The notes under the pieces were generated by a model. It ran no database searches. It saw only the letters and a list, made by a program, of their open reading frames with translations, and had not been told where the DNA came from. Position numbers and translations under genes: made by a program. From Trichoplax adhaerens (lineage: Eukaryota > Placozoa > Uniplacotomia > Trichoplacea > Trichoplacidae): 64,000 nt of DNA. Shown piece after piece: positions 11,514 to 23,623 of this stretch (its first letter is position 1; each line of letters starts with the position of its first letter). Where the stretch lies: assembly GCF_000150275.1 (NCBI RefSeq), contig NW_002060949.1:3354449-3418448 (forward strand), in the 5' to 3' direction.

Positions 11514-14107
11514 TTATTTGAGGTGCATTAGCATTAAGTGAGGATTTTCTACGAAAGACTTCCAAAGATTGGAAAAACGGGCCATCACAGCTCCTTCAAT
11601 AATGCGATGATCTGCAGACCAGCTAACGTTCATTAATTTAGCTTCATGCACTTGTCCACTCTCATTGAATCTTGGAACAACCTGCCATTAGAATAATAGT
11701 TTAAAAAGAACATAGATAAATAATACAGTGGTTGCAGACATGACAAAAACGTTTATAAAATTAGAAATACCTGTGTTCGGCCGAAAGCACCAATAACCAC
11801 TTGCGGAGTCAGTATAACAGGGTGTGAATAGGTACCTCCAATCTAAAGAGATGTATCAATTACAAACGTTAGAATTTGTGATTACTTTAATTGGCAAACT
11901 ATATTCTATTCCAGCTTTGACAAAAAAATGTTACGACTATACACGTACAGATCCAATGTTAGACAAGGTAAATGTACCACCAGATAAATCATCCACTCCA
12001 AGTTTTCCAGCCATGCCTAATTCTCTTAGTCTGCTAAATTCTAATGACACGTCGACAAGTGATAATTCCTAGAAAAGAGTGTGCATCATTTGGCTATTCC
12101 TACGGTTCTTACCAGATTTTAAAGATTTATTTCATACTCTATCTCGGTACCTGAACATTCTTGATATTCGGTACAATTAAGCCTTGTTCAGAATCCATAG
12201 CGAAGCCAACATTGTGAGAACTCTAACAACAATAACATGATATCGAGTCAGAAGCCATAAATTAAGAGTAATTTTTGATATTCATACCTTATATATAATA
12301 TTTTCACAGTTTTCGTCAACGCTGCTATTTAAAATTGGAAATTCTTTTAGAGCAAGCGACGCCGCCTAAAGTGAAAGTAATAAGAGTTGTATAAATACTA
12401 TTTACTTCATCAAGGAAGCAGAGAAAAGAGAACTGCGAATCTACCTTAATGAAAAAAGGCATCATTCCTATTGGAGTACTACCGCTTTGTTTCCATTTTG
12501 CGATTAAGCTGAAAGGGATTCGATAAAATACAAAATCGATGTATTCTACTATCAAGGGTAATAGTTAAGAACTGTATTTTCATACTTACTCAGATAAGGC
12601 ATTCATAGAGATTTCATCACAATATCCAAACTGAGGAACTTTCAATGATTCGGTCATGGTTTTAACCATAGCCTTGCGAATTCCACGTATGGGAACAGGA
12701 ACACCATCGTCAATGGGCGATTGCTTAGGAGTCGGTTTCGACGAAATAGGCGCAGGTTCTTTAACGGTTTCTGAATGATATAATGTGTGCATTAACATTG
12801 CGAATTAGATTGCAATCTTCTTTGTAATGCTGCAAAATTTTCATTTCCCTCGATGATTACTATCGTAACTTACCTGAAGCTTGTGGTTGTTCAAGATATC
12901 GAAGCATATCTTCTTTTAAGACTCTCCCATCTTTTCCTGTAGCGGGTACTTTTGCCAGATCAATCTAAAATCAAATATGAGACTTTAAATTATAGCATAG
13001 AAATGCTATTACAATTGTTCTAGCAGTACTGACTTTATTTTCCATAGCAATTTTGCGAACAGCAGGAGTTGCTAACACCTTGTCAATGTTGAGATTGGCA
13101 GCTTCCACCTAGCGAAATAGATAATAACATCAGTTGACGCCCATGAGAGTAGAGTAGAGTAGAAGTGATGGAGGAATTTTAGTATTGGTGAGTTATTGGT
13201 TGGAAACTTTTGTTCATTACGGTTACTTTGTAAAGCGTAGACTATTCAATAGAACTTTTAGTGTTTCCAAACTACTTCAAGTTGATTATTTTCATTAATA
13301 CCTTCCTGGACTGGGTTGCCTCTTTCGGGGTAGAATCCTGCTGTTCTGGAGTACTTTGAATGCCTTCTGAGTCGGCTGCATCATCATTTAATTCAATGTC
13401 AATTAGTGGAGTACCGACATTTGCGATATCATCAACCTCGTAGTAGAGTTTTGTAACAATTCCATCGTAGCGACTTGTGATTGTTACAGAGGCCTATCAT
13501 TGCAAATAATTCATGTTAATCACTAAAGCATCACTGTAGGACAATAAGTTTGGTTTTCTAGAGACACCATCATAGGCTGACCTTGTCACTTTGCACTTCG
13601 CATACATTATCAAACTGTGCAACAGGATCGCCAACTTTAACAAACCTAAATTATTCCATTTATGAAAAGCGTAACTTATAATTTGCCAGCATAGAATCGA
13701 TACGCAAAATAGATTAATATGACGGATTCATTTTTTCATGTAGAATTACCATTCTTTGATACTGACTTCGGTGATACCTTCACCGATGTCCGATAAATTG
13801 AAGGCAATCACCTTTCCCAACGAGGCTGTCAATAAAGTAGAGAGTGGATAAATAAATGTGTTTTATATTTACTGAAATGCAAGATATCAAGATATAGTTT
13901 CTTATCCAATTGTATCCTATCCTCTATCTCGTATGCTCAATCTGGCTTGGTTTTATCGTCTACTGTAATCGATCTACAGTACCTACACGGGCTTGTGTCA
14001 GAAATTTTCTTAACTAGTTTGCGGTGCCTACCTGTAGAAATGCGCAACTGTCTTGACGAAATAGCGTCGAATGGATTGCATAAAGTCTTGCCACTATCGC
14101 GTATGCT
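11514..14107 (-). CDS. DBT: Lipoamide acyltransferase E2 of branched-chain ketoacid dehydrogenase
   Basis: The E2 core of the mitochondrial BCKDH complex transfers branched acyl groups from E1-lipoate to CoA. About 13 exons are visible, with order and phase consistent. The lipoyl domain reads [18 protein letters not shown] and then CEVQSDKASVTITS, whose Lys carries lipoate. The E3/E1-binding domain holds ATPAVRKIA and [17 protein letters not shown]. The catalytic domain contains [33 protein letters not shown], the pair [20 protein letters not shown], and [14 protein letters not shown] near the end. The catalytic signature HxxxDG reads HRIIEG, with Asp replaced by Glu. The exon starting at 14107 gives a presequence-like stretch (SRQLRIST). 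It has no in-frame ATG after its acceptor, so the first exon lies further upstream and was not found. An ATG at 14081 is out of frame with the rest. Confidence 0.93.
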
Positions 14108-14123
14108 CTACAACATGCAATAG

Positions 14124-14345
14124 ATGATCATCGTCATAAAAGTAAGATTCCATCATGATTTCGTTATCCTCTATAGTCACTATCCATTGCCTAAAATTAG
14201 ATTAGCAGAATTGGTATCAAGAGAACTAACCGTAGCGAGAGACTTTGTCGACGTGCAGCTATGGTTGATGAATGGGCATGACGATGTTAAAGTCCTACAA
14301 GCTCGACGAGCAGCTGGCCCCACTGACAGTCGCTATTTCAAATAA
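14124..14345 (+). other. Unassigned open frame, possible exon
   Basis: A 73-codon frame on the plus strand upstream of DBT starts with ATG and ends with TAA at 14345. From about codon 25 the composition looks coding (acidic and basic residues, few low-complexity runs), and an acceptor-like TTAG precedes this part near 14200. I recognise no family. It could be an exon of a short plus-strand gene or an accident of a less AT-rich stretch. No partner exons were found. Confidence 0.15.
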
Positions 14346-14689
14346 TCAAAATGATAGACAGTCTTATACAATTCGTCTGTAGCTAATCATTCAAGATTGG
14401 CCTACCCTATTTCAACTTACAGCGGGCAAATGGCTAGGCAATCGTCGGATGACTAGACGACTAGAGAGTAAAGCAGCCATGGAGAAGATGAATTTTCCAC
14501 CTTGGGAGACCACTCACGTATGTTGGTCATGGACAGGGGGTTATGGGTTGTGGTCGACTTATTACTCTACTGTCCCGAACAGCTCCTAGCTCAATACGCT
14601 TGCGTAGGATCATCATTAGCGTAGGCTGGAGGTTTCCCATCGCTGTCTCAGTCGGTGCGGACACTGTACCATGTAACAGTGCAACAGCT

Positions 14690-15120
14690 GGTCTATTCCT
14701 GTAAGTGTTGACTGTACTACGTTACTGTAGCCAGTTTGATCACAGTACGTACAGTGTACAGTACAATCCAGTCCATCCCAATGACACTGTACCTTGTGCA
14801 TAATAAGTTGTCACCTTCTCCCTTAAAAAGAGAATAAGCTCCTTGTTACTTTTTGGGGAGAAGGATGACAACTGCTATGTAAAGAGGATACCATTCTGAT
14901 ACTGTACTGTACAGTGTACAGTACTGTAGTCTCTGATGAAACGTACTGTACAGTACTGTACTGTACTGTACTGTACTGTACTGTACACTGTACGCCCAAT
15001 GTGTACAGTGTACAGTGTACACTTTACAGTGAAATATGTACTTTGCACTGTATCCTTGTACTGTACTGTACTGTATAGCGTAGCGCGGTCGAAACGAGTC
15101 TAAACTACAGTACTGTACTA
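14690..15120. repeat. CTGTAC/GTACTG palindromic repeat array
   Basis: Dense runs of GTACTGTACTGTA, CTGTACAGTGTACAG and TACAGTACTG, the longest at about 14943-14993, with smaller groups at 14690-14770 and 15040-15120. The units are self-complementary around GTAC, so the tract can fold on itself. The overlapping open frames are by-products of the repeat. It lies between the head-to-head genes DBT (-) and CWC27 (+). Confidence 0.85.
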
Positions 15121-15244
15121 TAGGCAATGCAACATTAGCGAAGTTGTCCTAGCTACTGCTATTTCCATCAAAATCCTTCATCTTTGAAGTGCGAGGTTGT
15201 CTGGCGATTGCTTGGCTTTTACAACAAGCTACAACAACTGTAAA

Positions 15245-18200
15245 ATGAGTAATATCTACATTACTGAACCGCCAACAAGTGGCAAGGTAAGATTACTTTA
15301 GACAGATTGACTATCATTCTGCTTCAACTGTTGAAAACTGTTCTACTGGTGATGCTAGTACCTGCAGTAGCTCAAACGGCCACCACAGTAGCCAACAACC
15401 TATCCCTCGATACAACCCTTGCAGCGCTCTACTTGCAGATCATGGATATTGGTAGTCTGGAAACGACTACCAAATCAATTGAGCTTATTCAACATTCAAC
15501 AATTTGAATCCATATAGACAGCTTTTACCATAGAACTTGGATATATCCTATAGTTATTATCATACCATGCAATTTTCCAACAGTTACTATTATCCTTTGA
15601 TATGAAATAAATACTCATAGTCTATCGTACGTTTGCCTATTTCATCAACAGCTAAGGTATCTTGCCATCATGATATGCATGACGTTGCACATCTACAAAA
15701 TGCCATTCCAAGATCTTCACTAGCTGTATCTAATTTTCTTGCCTATTTCTTGCATAAACTACATGTTTGATATTATCTCATGGCTATACCGTATAGTGGA
15801 TATTCCCAAAGATACCAGTATATTCGTGCAATGCATACTTGTAGTCCATTTTTGGGCAGTACTTGCCTTCAAACCGTGGAGGTCATTACAGTCATTATCA
15901 GGGAGGTCTTCAATTTGAACCTCAATACCTAGCCTGTAAACCATAATGATGTATTATTATAGTATGGCAATGATATCCAATATTGGCCTACGATAAAATA
16001 GTATACCTATCATAATTATTATAGTAAATCAAACCAACATTGAATAATTGTCGAACTCATGAGATAATATCATCAACTCAAATAATGAATTAAACACAAA
16101 CTTACAGTATATTCATCCTTGAGCTAATTTGAATCAAAATGAAGTATGTTAATAAAAATATTATGATTTTATAAACTCTGTATCAATAGCATTCTCAACA
16201 AAAATTTGATGTAACGTAGGTCTTGGTAGTAACTTCCTGTGGAGACATTGACATCGAATTATGGTCTAAAGAAGCACCTAAAGCTTGCAGAAACTTTATA
16301 CAGCTATGCATGGAAGGCTATTATGATTCTACCGTCTTTCATAGGGTTGTCAAAAGTATGTATCTGAGACACATTCATAAGTAATCAGTAATCGATATGG
16401 CAATTAAAAATACTTTGACTTTTCAATTTTCTTCAAGTCGAATAAACATGCAGCTCGTCATAAATTTGTATCATCTACAGTGAACAAAATGTTTTGCTTC
16501 TAAACTAGATTTCATTATCCAAGGCGGAGATCCTACAGGAACTGGTCAAGGTTGCTTTTAGATTTAATTTTTGTCGGTATTAATGATTGTCAGTTCCACT
16601 GAGTAAAACAGATTTGTGCATGCAGAATAATAATAGCTGTTAATGATGACGAAATATTGTACACATTAAGAGATAATTCTTCAATATCAACACTCTTACC
16701 AGCCTTAGTAGCGATAATTTAAATTAAATTTATTCAAAAATTGTGAATTTAAACTAGTTATTCTTTATAATGCACATTAAAGTCAATGTACAGTAAATTG
16801 ATGCATAATATAGAATTTGTACCGTATCAATTCAATGATATTTTCGACAAGTTTATAATAAGATAGCAATTAAGGTAGCTGTAATCAAGGCTAAATTTAT
16901 GTAGCTGGATATTTAAATAGTCAAAGATCAACTCACAAAGGCTCGCTTTAACTTCAAAATGTAACTTTATCTTAACTAGGTGGTGAATCCATCTACGGAA
17001 AATCATTCCAGGTAAGATCTGTAACTTAAAATCAATATTATGCAGCGTTTAAATTAGCTCTAGATCTTCACTTTGTATCATCATTAATGGACAATAAAAT
17101 TTCTGGCCTAGAAATTTGTATAATATTGACGTTTGATAGATATCTACTATGTAATATTATAACAGGACGAATTTCATCAACGACTAAGATACACGCGAAG
17201 GGGTTTAGTCGGTGTAGCCAATTACGGACCGAATACAAATGGTAGTCAATTTTTTTTTACCTTAGACCGAGCTGATGAATTAAACGGCAAGAACACTATA
17301 TTTGGAAAGGTTGGCTATAGATTCCCTAAATAATTACTAAAAGAATAAATCGTTTGATCCATACTGATATGTACATAATAATACAATTTATTACTGTTGA
17401 CGACTTAGGTCACCGGTAATACTATCTATAATGTACTTAAAATTGCTGAGGTTGAAACTGATGGGAACGATCGACCACTTTATCCTCCAAAAATTATTAA
17501 AACAGAGGTGATGTTCTTGCACTGTATAGACTGTGTCACAATTGGATAGTGAAATTAAGAATTGTGTAGATATTATCTTGTTTTGCAGATTATATGATAA
17601 ACCTTTGTAATAACATTGCTGATCATCTATGATGTAGGTACTTGCAAATCCTTTCGACGATATTGTTCCTAGATTACTGCAAAAAGCTAAGCCTAAGGTT
17701 GAAATTGAAGCAAAGAAGCAGGCAAAATCAGCAGCAACAAAGTACAGTATTTAAAACTTGTCTATATGATGCAGTCACTTAATTTTAGCTAGTTGTGTTT
17801 AATCAGTATCTTTCTATCACAACAAATTTTAATTTTTATCTAGAAACTTTAAATTACTGTCTTTTGGGATGGAAGAAGAAGAAAATGACGGTGATGTTGC
17901 AGCTACATCCACAGATCGCAAAATTAGGAGTAGTCATGATGTCCTTGATGATCCAAAACTAAGTGCTGAGCCAGCCATCGAGTCAAGCAGTAAAAGGCGA
18001 CTTTCTGACGATGAAGAAGTTAGACTCTTGTATAGCCGTAATTATTGCAAAATGACAATTAATTTAATTATTTAATGATATTTCTTACGTGATTTAGAAT
18101 GTATCGGAAGAATATGACAACCTCATGAAAGAACGGATTAGGAATAAACTACAGAATAGGAATCAAATTGAAAAACCAGTTATTGAAACGCAGGAAAAGA

Positions 18201-19228
18201 AGATTTCTAGAACGTAAGATTGATACTACTATTCCTGCTACCATTTCAGTTTCGTAAACTAGACATTTTGAAAATTAATATTTATTGTTTATTTAAAAAT
18301 TGTTAGTTGTAAAATTTTCATTCATTACATCGATATTACTTTAGTGAAGAGTTACGAAAAGAGGCAAAAGTACTGATGCGAGAAATAAAAAAATCCCGCA
18401 AACAGGAAACAGTAAAGGATGAATCAGATGGTATCGAAAATTTGCAAAGCATAATTTATTATTATACGTATAAGTACCTAGTAAATAACTTGTATTAAAA
18501 ACATAATGACAGATGATGAGGATGAAGAAGAGGGTGAAAATGAAGTTATGAAAGAGTATAGAGAGCAACAGCAGAAATACTCTACGAATAAAAACTTACG
18601 AAAGGACTCTAATAGGGAAAAGAAGGTACATACACATGCAGTAGATGTATCATTCCTATGGAGCGATAACAGTAAAATGTACCAGTAGAGTGAATATGAC
18701 AGTAGTATATTTACAGTTTTTAAATCTGCACAAATTGAATGATAAATGAACTCTTCAATCGGTATCTGGTATATAATATAATCCTCGAATAGGCTACATA
18801 TAAATTTTATATCCGAATTTTAGACTCTTGAATTCTTAGCGAAATTCCAATCAAAGCTTCAAGCAGCAAGAAGTATGCCTTCGGATAACGACTCCATGAA
18901 TACTGATGGAAAAGATAATAAGTCCTTATTGACTAATGATGAAGATACAGATGAAGATGTTCAAGATGATAGCTGGTATGTAAATCGTTATCAATCAATA
19001 CCGATTGAATACTGACGATATAGAATTTAAATCATAAGACAAGAATCATAGAATAGAGTATCTAATAGACTTTATTGCAATGATAGGATGTCTATTCGAT
19101 TGGATATCGATAATACAGAACATAAATCTAGGGATCCGAATAAGCAAGACGTCGACGCCTACCATATTTACGATCCGAGAAATCCGATCAACAAGAGACG
19201 ACGTGAAAAAGGAAAAGAGAGACGTTAA
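15245..19228 (+). CDS. CWC27: Spliceosome-associated cyclophilin CWC27
   Basis: Thirteen exons join in phase to about 463 residues (human 472). The exons are 15245-15286, 16220-16355, 16509-16550, 16980-17011, 17166-17309, 17409-17507, 17638-17741, 17844-18018, 18098-18213, 18345-18430, 18513-18625, 18824-18975 and 19087-19228. The start MSNIYITEPPTSGK is nearly identical to the animal family. The cyclophilin domain (about 1-175) shows GDIDIELWSKEAPKACRNFI, FIIQGGDPTGTG and NGSQFFFTLDRADELNGKN. As in other CWC27 proteins, Trp121 of CypA is replaced by Glu (ADELNG) and His126 by Asn. It is therefore probably a non-enzymatic fold that acts as a scaffold in activated spliceosomes. The C-terminal half is acidic and lysine-rich, ending with the family tail IYDPRNPINKRRRE. 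The first intron is the largest, about 930 bases. The last join recreates the conserved Trp-Met-Ser. Confidence 0.96.
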
Positions 19229-20404
19229 ATTTTTATAATTCATTGTAGGCCTGACTGAAATCGAAAAATATAACTTGATTTAATTTGACTGTGGATAAAC
19301 TACTGTAATATACTTTATCATTTTTAATTTTAGCTTATCTCTGATGATGTATGTTTACAATATTTATTGTACATACTACTTTATTCATAAATATAGAGTA
19401 GTAAAGTTTGTAAATGATTACTGTAAAATGTCTTGTAACTGAAAAGATGCCTGTTAAAGATAGTTTACCGTGTGGATGCCTCCCTATACAAATTACAAAC
19501 TGTAAAATGAAATTATGAAGAGTAAAGTTTTATATCCTTAAGCGCAATTCGAAATAAAACTACATTTCTTCACAATTGTTGTATAGAATAAGTTCATACG
19601 ACATAAAACAAGGTAATTGCTTCAATAGAAGCACAGACTATTTGTTTGATTCATGCTAATACTACTGTACGACAACTTGCTTGTATTAGCACTTGTTCTC
19701 ACAGTGATAAGTGGATCCAAACGCATTCTAAGATATAATAGAGTCTATGGTTCTGTTTGTATAGTCTGTGGTACAGCATAGTTAACATCAAGAAATTGCA
19801 AGCACGTCCTAGCTGTGCAAACTATAAATACAGCAGATCAAGTTTGCTAGCTCATTATAAGGTAGATATTGTACGCACCACACATTGTACAAGTGATTCC
19901 CCTTTACTGTTAGTAACATAACCTGTTAACATGCTCATCGTCAACATCTGCTGAAATTTAGCAGTCAACGAAGGTTCAATAGTACATCCATCAAAGTGTT
20001 GGAAGGTTTGTTTTTATTGCCATGTTCAATATAAAGAACTTTTGAAAGCATGCAATATTAACCTTTGAATCTTACTGATTTAGATAATATACAGTTAACA
20101 ATAATTTGCAAATTCATGAAGAAAACGTAACGTCATCGCAGTGACTGGCAAGCGTTAGAATAGTATACATCATGGACAATTCCAAAGCAGTACTAAGAAA
20201 AAGTTAGATTTTGGTATTTGATTTCACATACTGTATCTTTAGTATGTAGTGATGGCCTGAATGAATTTAGTAGATCTGGACCTGTTTACACAATTTGGTA
20301 AGGATCGATTGATTGCATTATTTTCCTTTAATAGATGAAAAAGGTATTTACTTTCTAACACTGCGATAAAACCAGCCTTGACCACTTAAAAAATATCGAC
20401 CCTG
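19229..20404. other. Interval between convergent genes
   Basis: About 1.2 kb between the CWC27 stop (+) and the NDUFA11 stop (-). It should contain both 3' untranslated regions. AATAAA-like signals occur at about 19554. I see no coding exon. Confidence 0.5.
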
Positions 20405-22336
20405 TTACAATGACTTTTTGGATTCATACCATTCTGGTACTTGTTTCTTTGACGCTGAGGAGATGGTTATAGATTGACTATCTTTAGGAAGGGGAGATTG
20501 CCATCCATAACGATTGTCCGGAATACTGGAACGTGAGATTGTATCAGGAACGAAAGTCTCGATACCTCGATGTAAGTCGAGGTATCTAAGGCTGGCAGAA
20601 GTGACTCCTATTAGAGTTCCACTCAAGATCATAGCTGCTACACTGCGGACTAATACAAACAATAAAAGGATGCAATTATAACTTGTGTTTATTTATTGAT
20701 CGGTTATATCTTTAGCAATTTCAATTTTATCTCTATCCCGTATGCACGTAATAATGACATACATTTAGCTCCAATGACTAATCCGGCACCAAATCCTCCA
20801 ATAAATTGATTGACAGAGTCGTCTTTTCCGCGAACATAGCTTGTATAGCAGCTTGTTACAGCAAACATGCTACCGGTAGCAGCTAGAGTAAGCAATAAAG
20901 ACAAGTTATTGCATCGACTAACATCAAATGTAAAAGATACATTACATGTGCTGTAACTATGATTACACACCAGTCTACACAACTGTATGTGGTGGTATCA
21001 TATTGTTCACTTTGTATTCACTTACCAAAGGTAACTGTACAGGTAGCAAGTTTTCCTAGATTTATAATACCGGGGCGGTAGAGAGGCGGGTACGGTTGTG
21101 GTTTTTCGTAGGCTAACGCGACGTACATTGCGCCATATAGTGTACCTTAAATCTAGATAAAAGTTAAAAGTTAATGTAGAATTGTGATGCAGTATCCACT
21201 ACGGTAGTTACTACTTTAGTGTATTTATGGATTGAATTTGTGTCAGCGTAGATTAGTCGTGAAAGGATGATTTCTTTCATCAATGGGCAAATTTAAAAAA
21301 TTAGCATAACTGTTAACAGCACTAGAAAAGGCAAAGTCAAAATCTTGAGCTTTTCTCGCTTGGTAGCACTCCTTACGATCATTTCAGTAAAGGGTTTTAA
21401 TCGTTACGTGAGTCTAATCAATTATTGCTATCTATTTATGATTAATTATCAGCGATATTAGCATGAGAAATGAATTGATGATGTAGCTGAAAATTGGGAA
21501 AGGAAGAAAAGGCGTTTAGTCAGGTGCACTCGATTGGTACTATGCGAATAAAGACTACAGCTAAGGCTTTAGGAACAGGAAAGGTTAAGATGTTGTATTG
21601 TAGCAGCGAAATGATAACATTACGTATTCATTATAATCCATCCTTTGCTATCTTCGTATTCCATATGTTGATGAAAGGGTTGATAGGAAAATATGGCCAA
21701 AGTGAGCTAGCAAGATAGATGTATATTGTTTCGTTGTCTCAAGATCTTGGTACTATTTATAGTAAGAAGGATATTTTAAATCATATCCTTTCATGAACAG
21801 TGTAAGATAACTTCCTACTTTCCTAGTGCATTCTAGTCGACAGTACTCGATCTTTGTATGTTTATTAAGGTACGCGTATTTTTCGACAACTCTTTATCAA
21901 CGCCTTGTTGGCTGTTGGTTTTGTCTCAAAGTTGACTGGCTGCATTGTACGCTGTATAATGATTTTCGGCCAATTTGGCATGTTGGCTAATAGTCCAAGA
22001 TACAATGATGGTATTCGAAACTATTCAGCTTACGACACTATTCTAGTAGAGGTATATTCTATCATTGGAGGGAAATGCTATATGCAGCATGTTGCAGGCG
22101 TTGAAATGACTTTACTCTTGCCGATCAAGTTGAGTAGCAGCATGGTTGCATTGGTATCACTTACCGAATACACCGCCAGTAATGCTGTAACCTATCGCTT
22201 TATCTACACAATCTTCACCGTCTCCAGTATAGCGGATATTCTTGTGAACAATTTGGTTTAGTATGCCGCTTTTCCTATTTTGGCGAAAAGAGGAAATATT
22301 GGTGTTTAACTTTGGCGAGTCGTCGTTCTCCGCCAT
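20405..22336 (-). CDS. NDUFA11: Complex I subunit NDUFA11 (B14.7)
   Basis: An accessory membrane subunit of mitochondrial NADH:ubiquinone oxidoreductase, of the Tim17/22/23-related fold. Four exons join in phase: 22165-22336, about 21029-21145, 20763-20882 and 20405-20649. The start MAENDDSPK has a good context (AAGATGG). Family features include DGEDCVDKAIGYSITGGVFG running into TLYGAMY, then LATCTVTF, AATGSMFAVTSCYTSYVRGK with DDSVNQFIGGFGAGLVIGAK, and a last membrane segment SVAAMILSGTLIGVTSASL. These match the glycine-rich helices and the T-S/T-C-x(3,4)-VR-x-K-DD motif of human NDUFA11. At about 215 residues it is longer than human (141), because of N- and C-terminal extensions. The first intron, about 1 kb, contains open frames that are only shadows. 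Confidence 0.87.
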
Positions 22337-22374
22337 CTTGACTGGTATAGCGTCTACTGTAGTTTTAACAGTAC

Positions 22375-23075
22375 TGCCCGTTTTTGTACGGTCTACAGTC
22401 TGTAGTTGACTGTGACTGTACGGCACTGTCCATCTGTCTTTCTGTACAGTATCGTGTACAGTACATAATACTGTACACTGTAGGCATTTTACACGTCTGT
22501 ACAGTGTACTGTACTGTAGATACTCGAAGTAGTCAGTGCTTAGTTGAAAACATTAGGGCTTGAGTCTGTCTGTCTGAGACAAAAAAGACATCAGATTCAA
22601 GGTGGAAAACGTTAGGACTTGAGTCTGTCTGAGACAGAATGGCCATCAGATTCAAGATGGATATTTCAATACGTCTGTACAGTACAGTACAGTACAGTAC
22701 TGTAGCCATAGAATACTGTACTGTAGATATTCGAAGTAGCAAGTGCCTTAAATAGAAAACATTAGAGGTTAAGTCTGTCTGTCTGAAACAGGATGGACAT
22801 TAGACTCAAGGGGATATTTTGATACGTCTGTACAGTGTACAGTACTGTATGGTTAGTAGAAAACATTAGAGCTTGAGTCTGTCTGTCTGAAACAGGATGG
22901 ACATCAGATTCAAGGGGGATATTTTGACATACAGTACTGTACAAGACCGTAGGAAACAGTTGAGCTTAAGTCTGTCTGTCTGAAACAGGGTGAACATCAG
23001 ATTCAAAGGGGATACTGTATTTTGACACATCTGTACAGTGTACAGTACGCTGTACTGTACGGGTAGAATACTGTA
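22375..23075. repeat. Minisatellite of five roughly 90-base units mixed with CTGTAC palindromes
   Basis: The unit reads approximately GAAAACATTAGAGCTTGAGT, then (CTGTCTGT)CTGAAACAGGATGGACATCA, then GATTCAAGGGGATATTTTGA, followed by a variable CTGTACAGTGTACAG tract. Copies begin near 22545, 22600, 22757, 22857 and 22950. A companion phrase GTAGATATTCGAAGTAGC recurs near 22517, 22722 and 23072. The block lies immediately upstream of the NDUFA11 start codon and about 550 bases upstream of the next gene on the plus strand. Confidence 0.85.
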
Positions 23076-23404
23076 GATATTCTAAGTAGCCAGTACTTCA
23101 AAGTTACCTTGTGTATGGTATGAATCAATAGCAGCAATGAATGTTCGAGTAGCTAGACAGAGAGAGTCAATCGCCCATTTTGACCATGTTGAACGACGGC
23201 TAGGTGTCCGTCCCATCCGTTTTTGTGAGAGCAGTCCCGGACTGGAGACTGTACTGTATGGTTTAGTATCCATGGTAGCATGTATCCGTATCAGGTAATG
23301 CCATCTTCAACACTTTACTATAGGAATGACCACTAATATACTGTGGCTAGAACATAATTACTGCCTCGACAGCACAGTATGAAGTAGAAGATCGACACTA
23401 GCTG

Positions 23405-23416
23405 TACAGTATATAA
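23405..23416 (+). promoter_or_regulatory. TATA-like element upstream of the EFCAB14-like gene
   Basis: CAGTATATAAACAG lies about 210 bases before the ATG at 23624, close to a CTGTAC copy. This resembles a TATA box at a plausible distance for a short 5' untranslated region. AT-rich DNA produces many such matches, so support is weak. Confidence 0.25.
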
Positions 23417-23623
23417 ACAGCACAACCGACAGACTGCAAGCCATTTCAATATTTCAACAACGACAGCCAAGTTGCATTTCAACACTTGCTTGTGATCGAC
23501 AAATCTGATCAATCAACACTGGTTGGGCCTTATCCATCATCGAATTCAGTAGGAAAATTACTCTCCATCTTCTTCAAGTGTTGCAAATCACTTTGACCGC
23601 TTGGTTGTTGTTAATGATACAAC

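Noticed and set aside
14079-14081. ATG in the first visible DBT exon as the start codon
   Set aside because: It is out of frame with the next exon by phase. The frame that joins correctly has no ATG in this exon.
21905-22261. 118-codon plus-strand open frame
   Set aside because: It runs opposite NDUFA11 exon 1 (22165-22336) and its first intron. The minus strand has the conserved protein and splice sites, so this frame is a shadow.
23082-23273. 63-codon ATG frame on the minus strand beside the minisatellite
   Set aside because: It has a donor-like end (CAAGGTAACT), but I found no partner exon. It sits in the 5' interval of NDUFA11, possibly as untranslated sequence, so there is not enough support for a gene.
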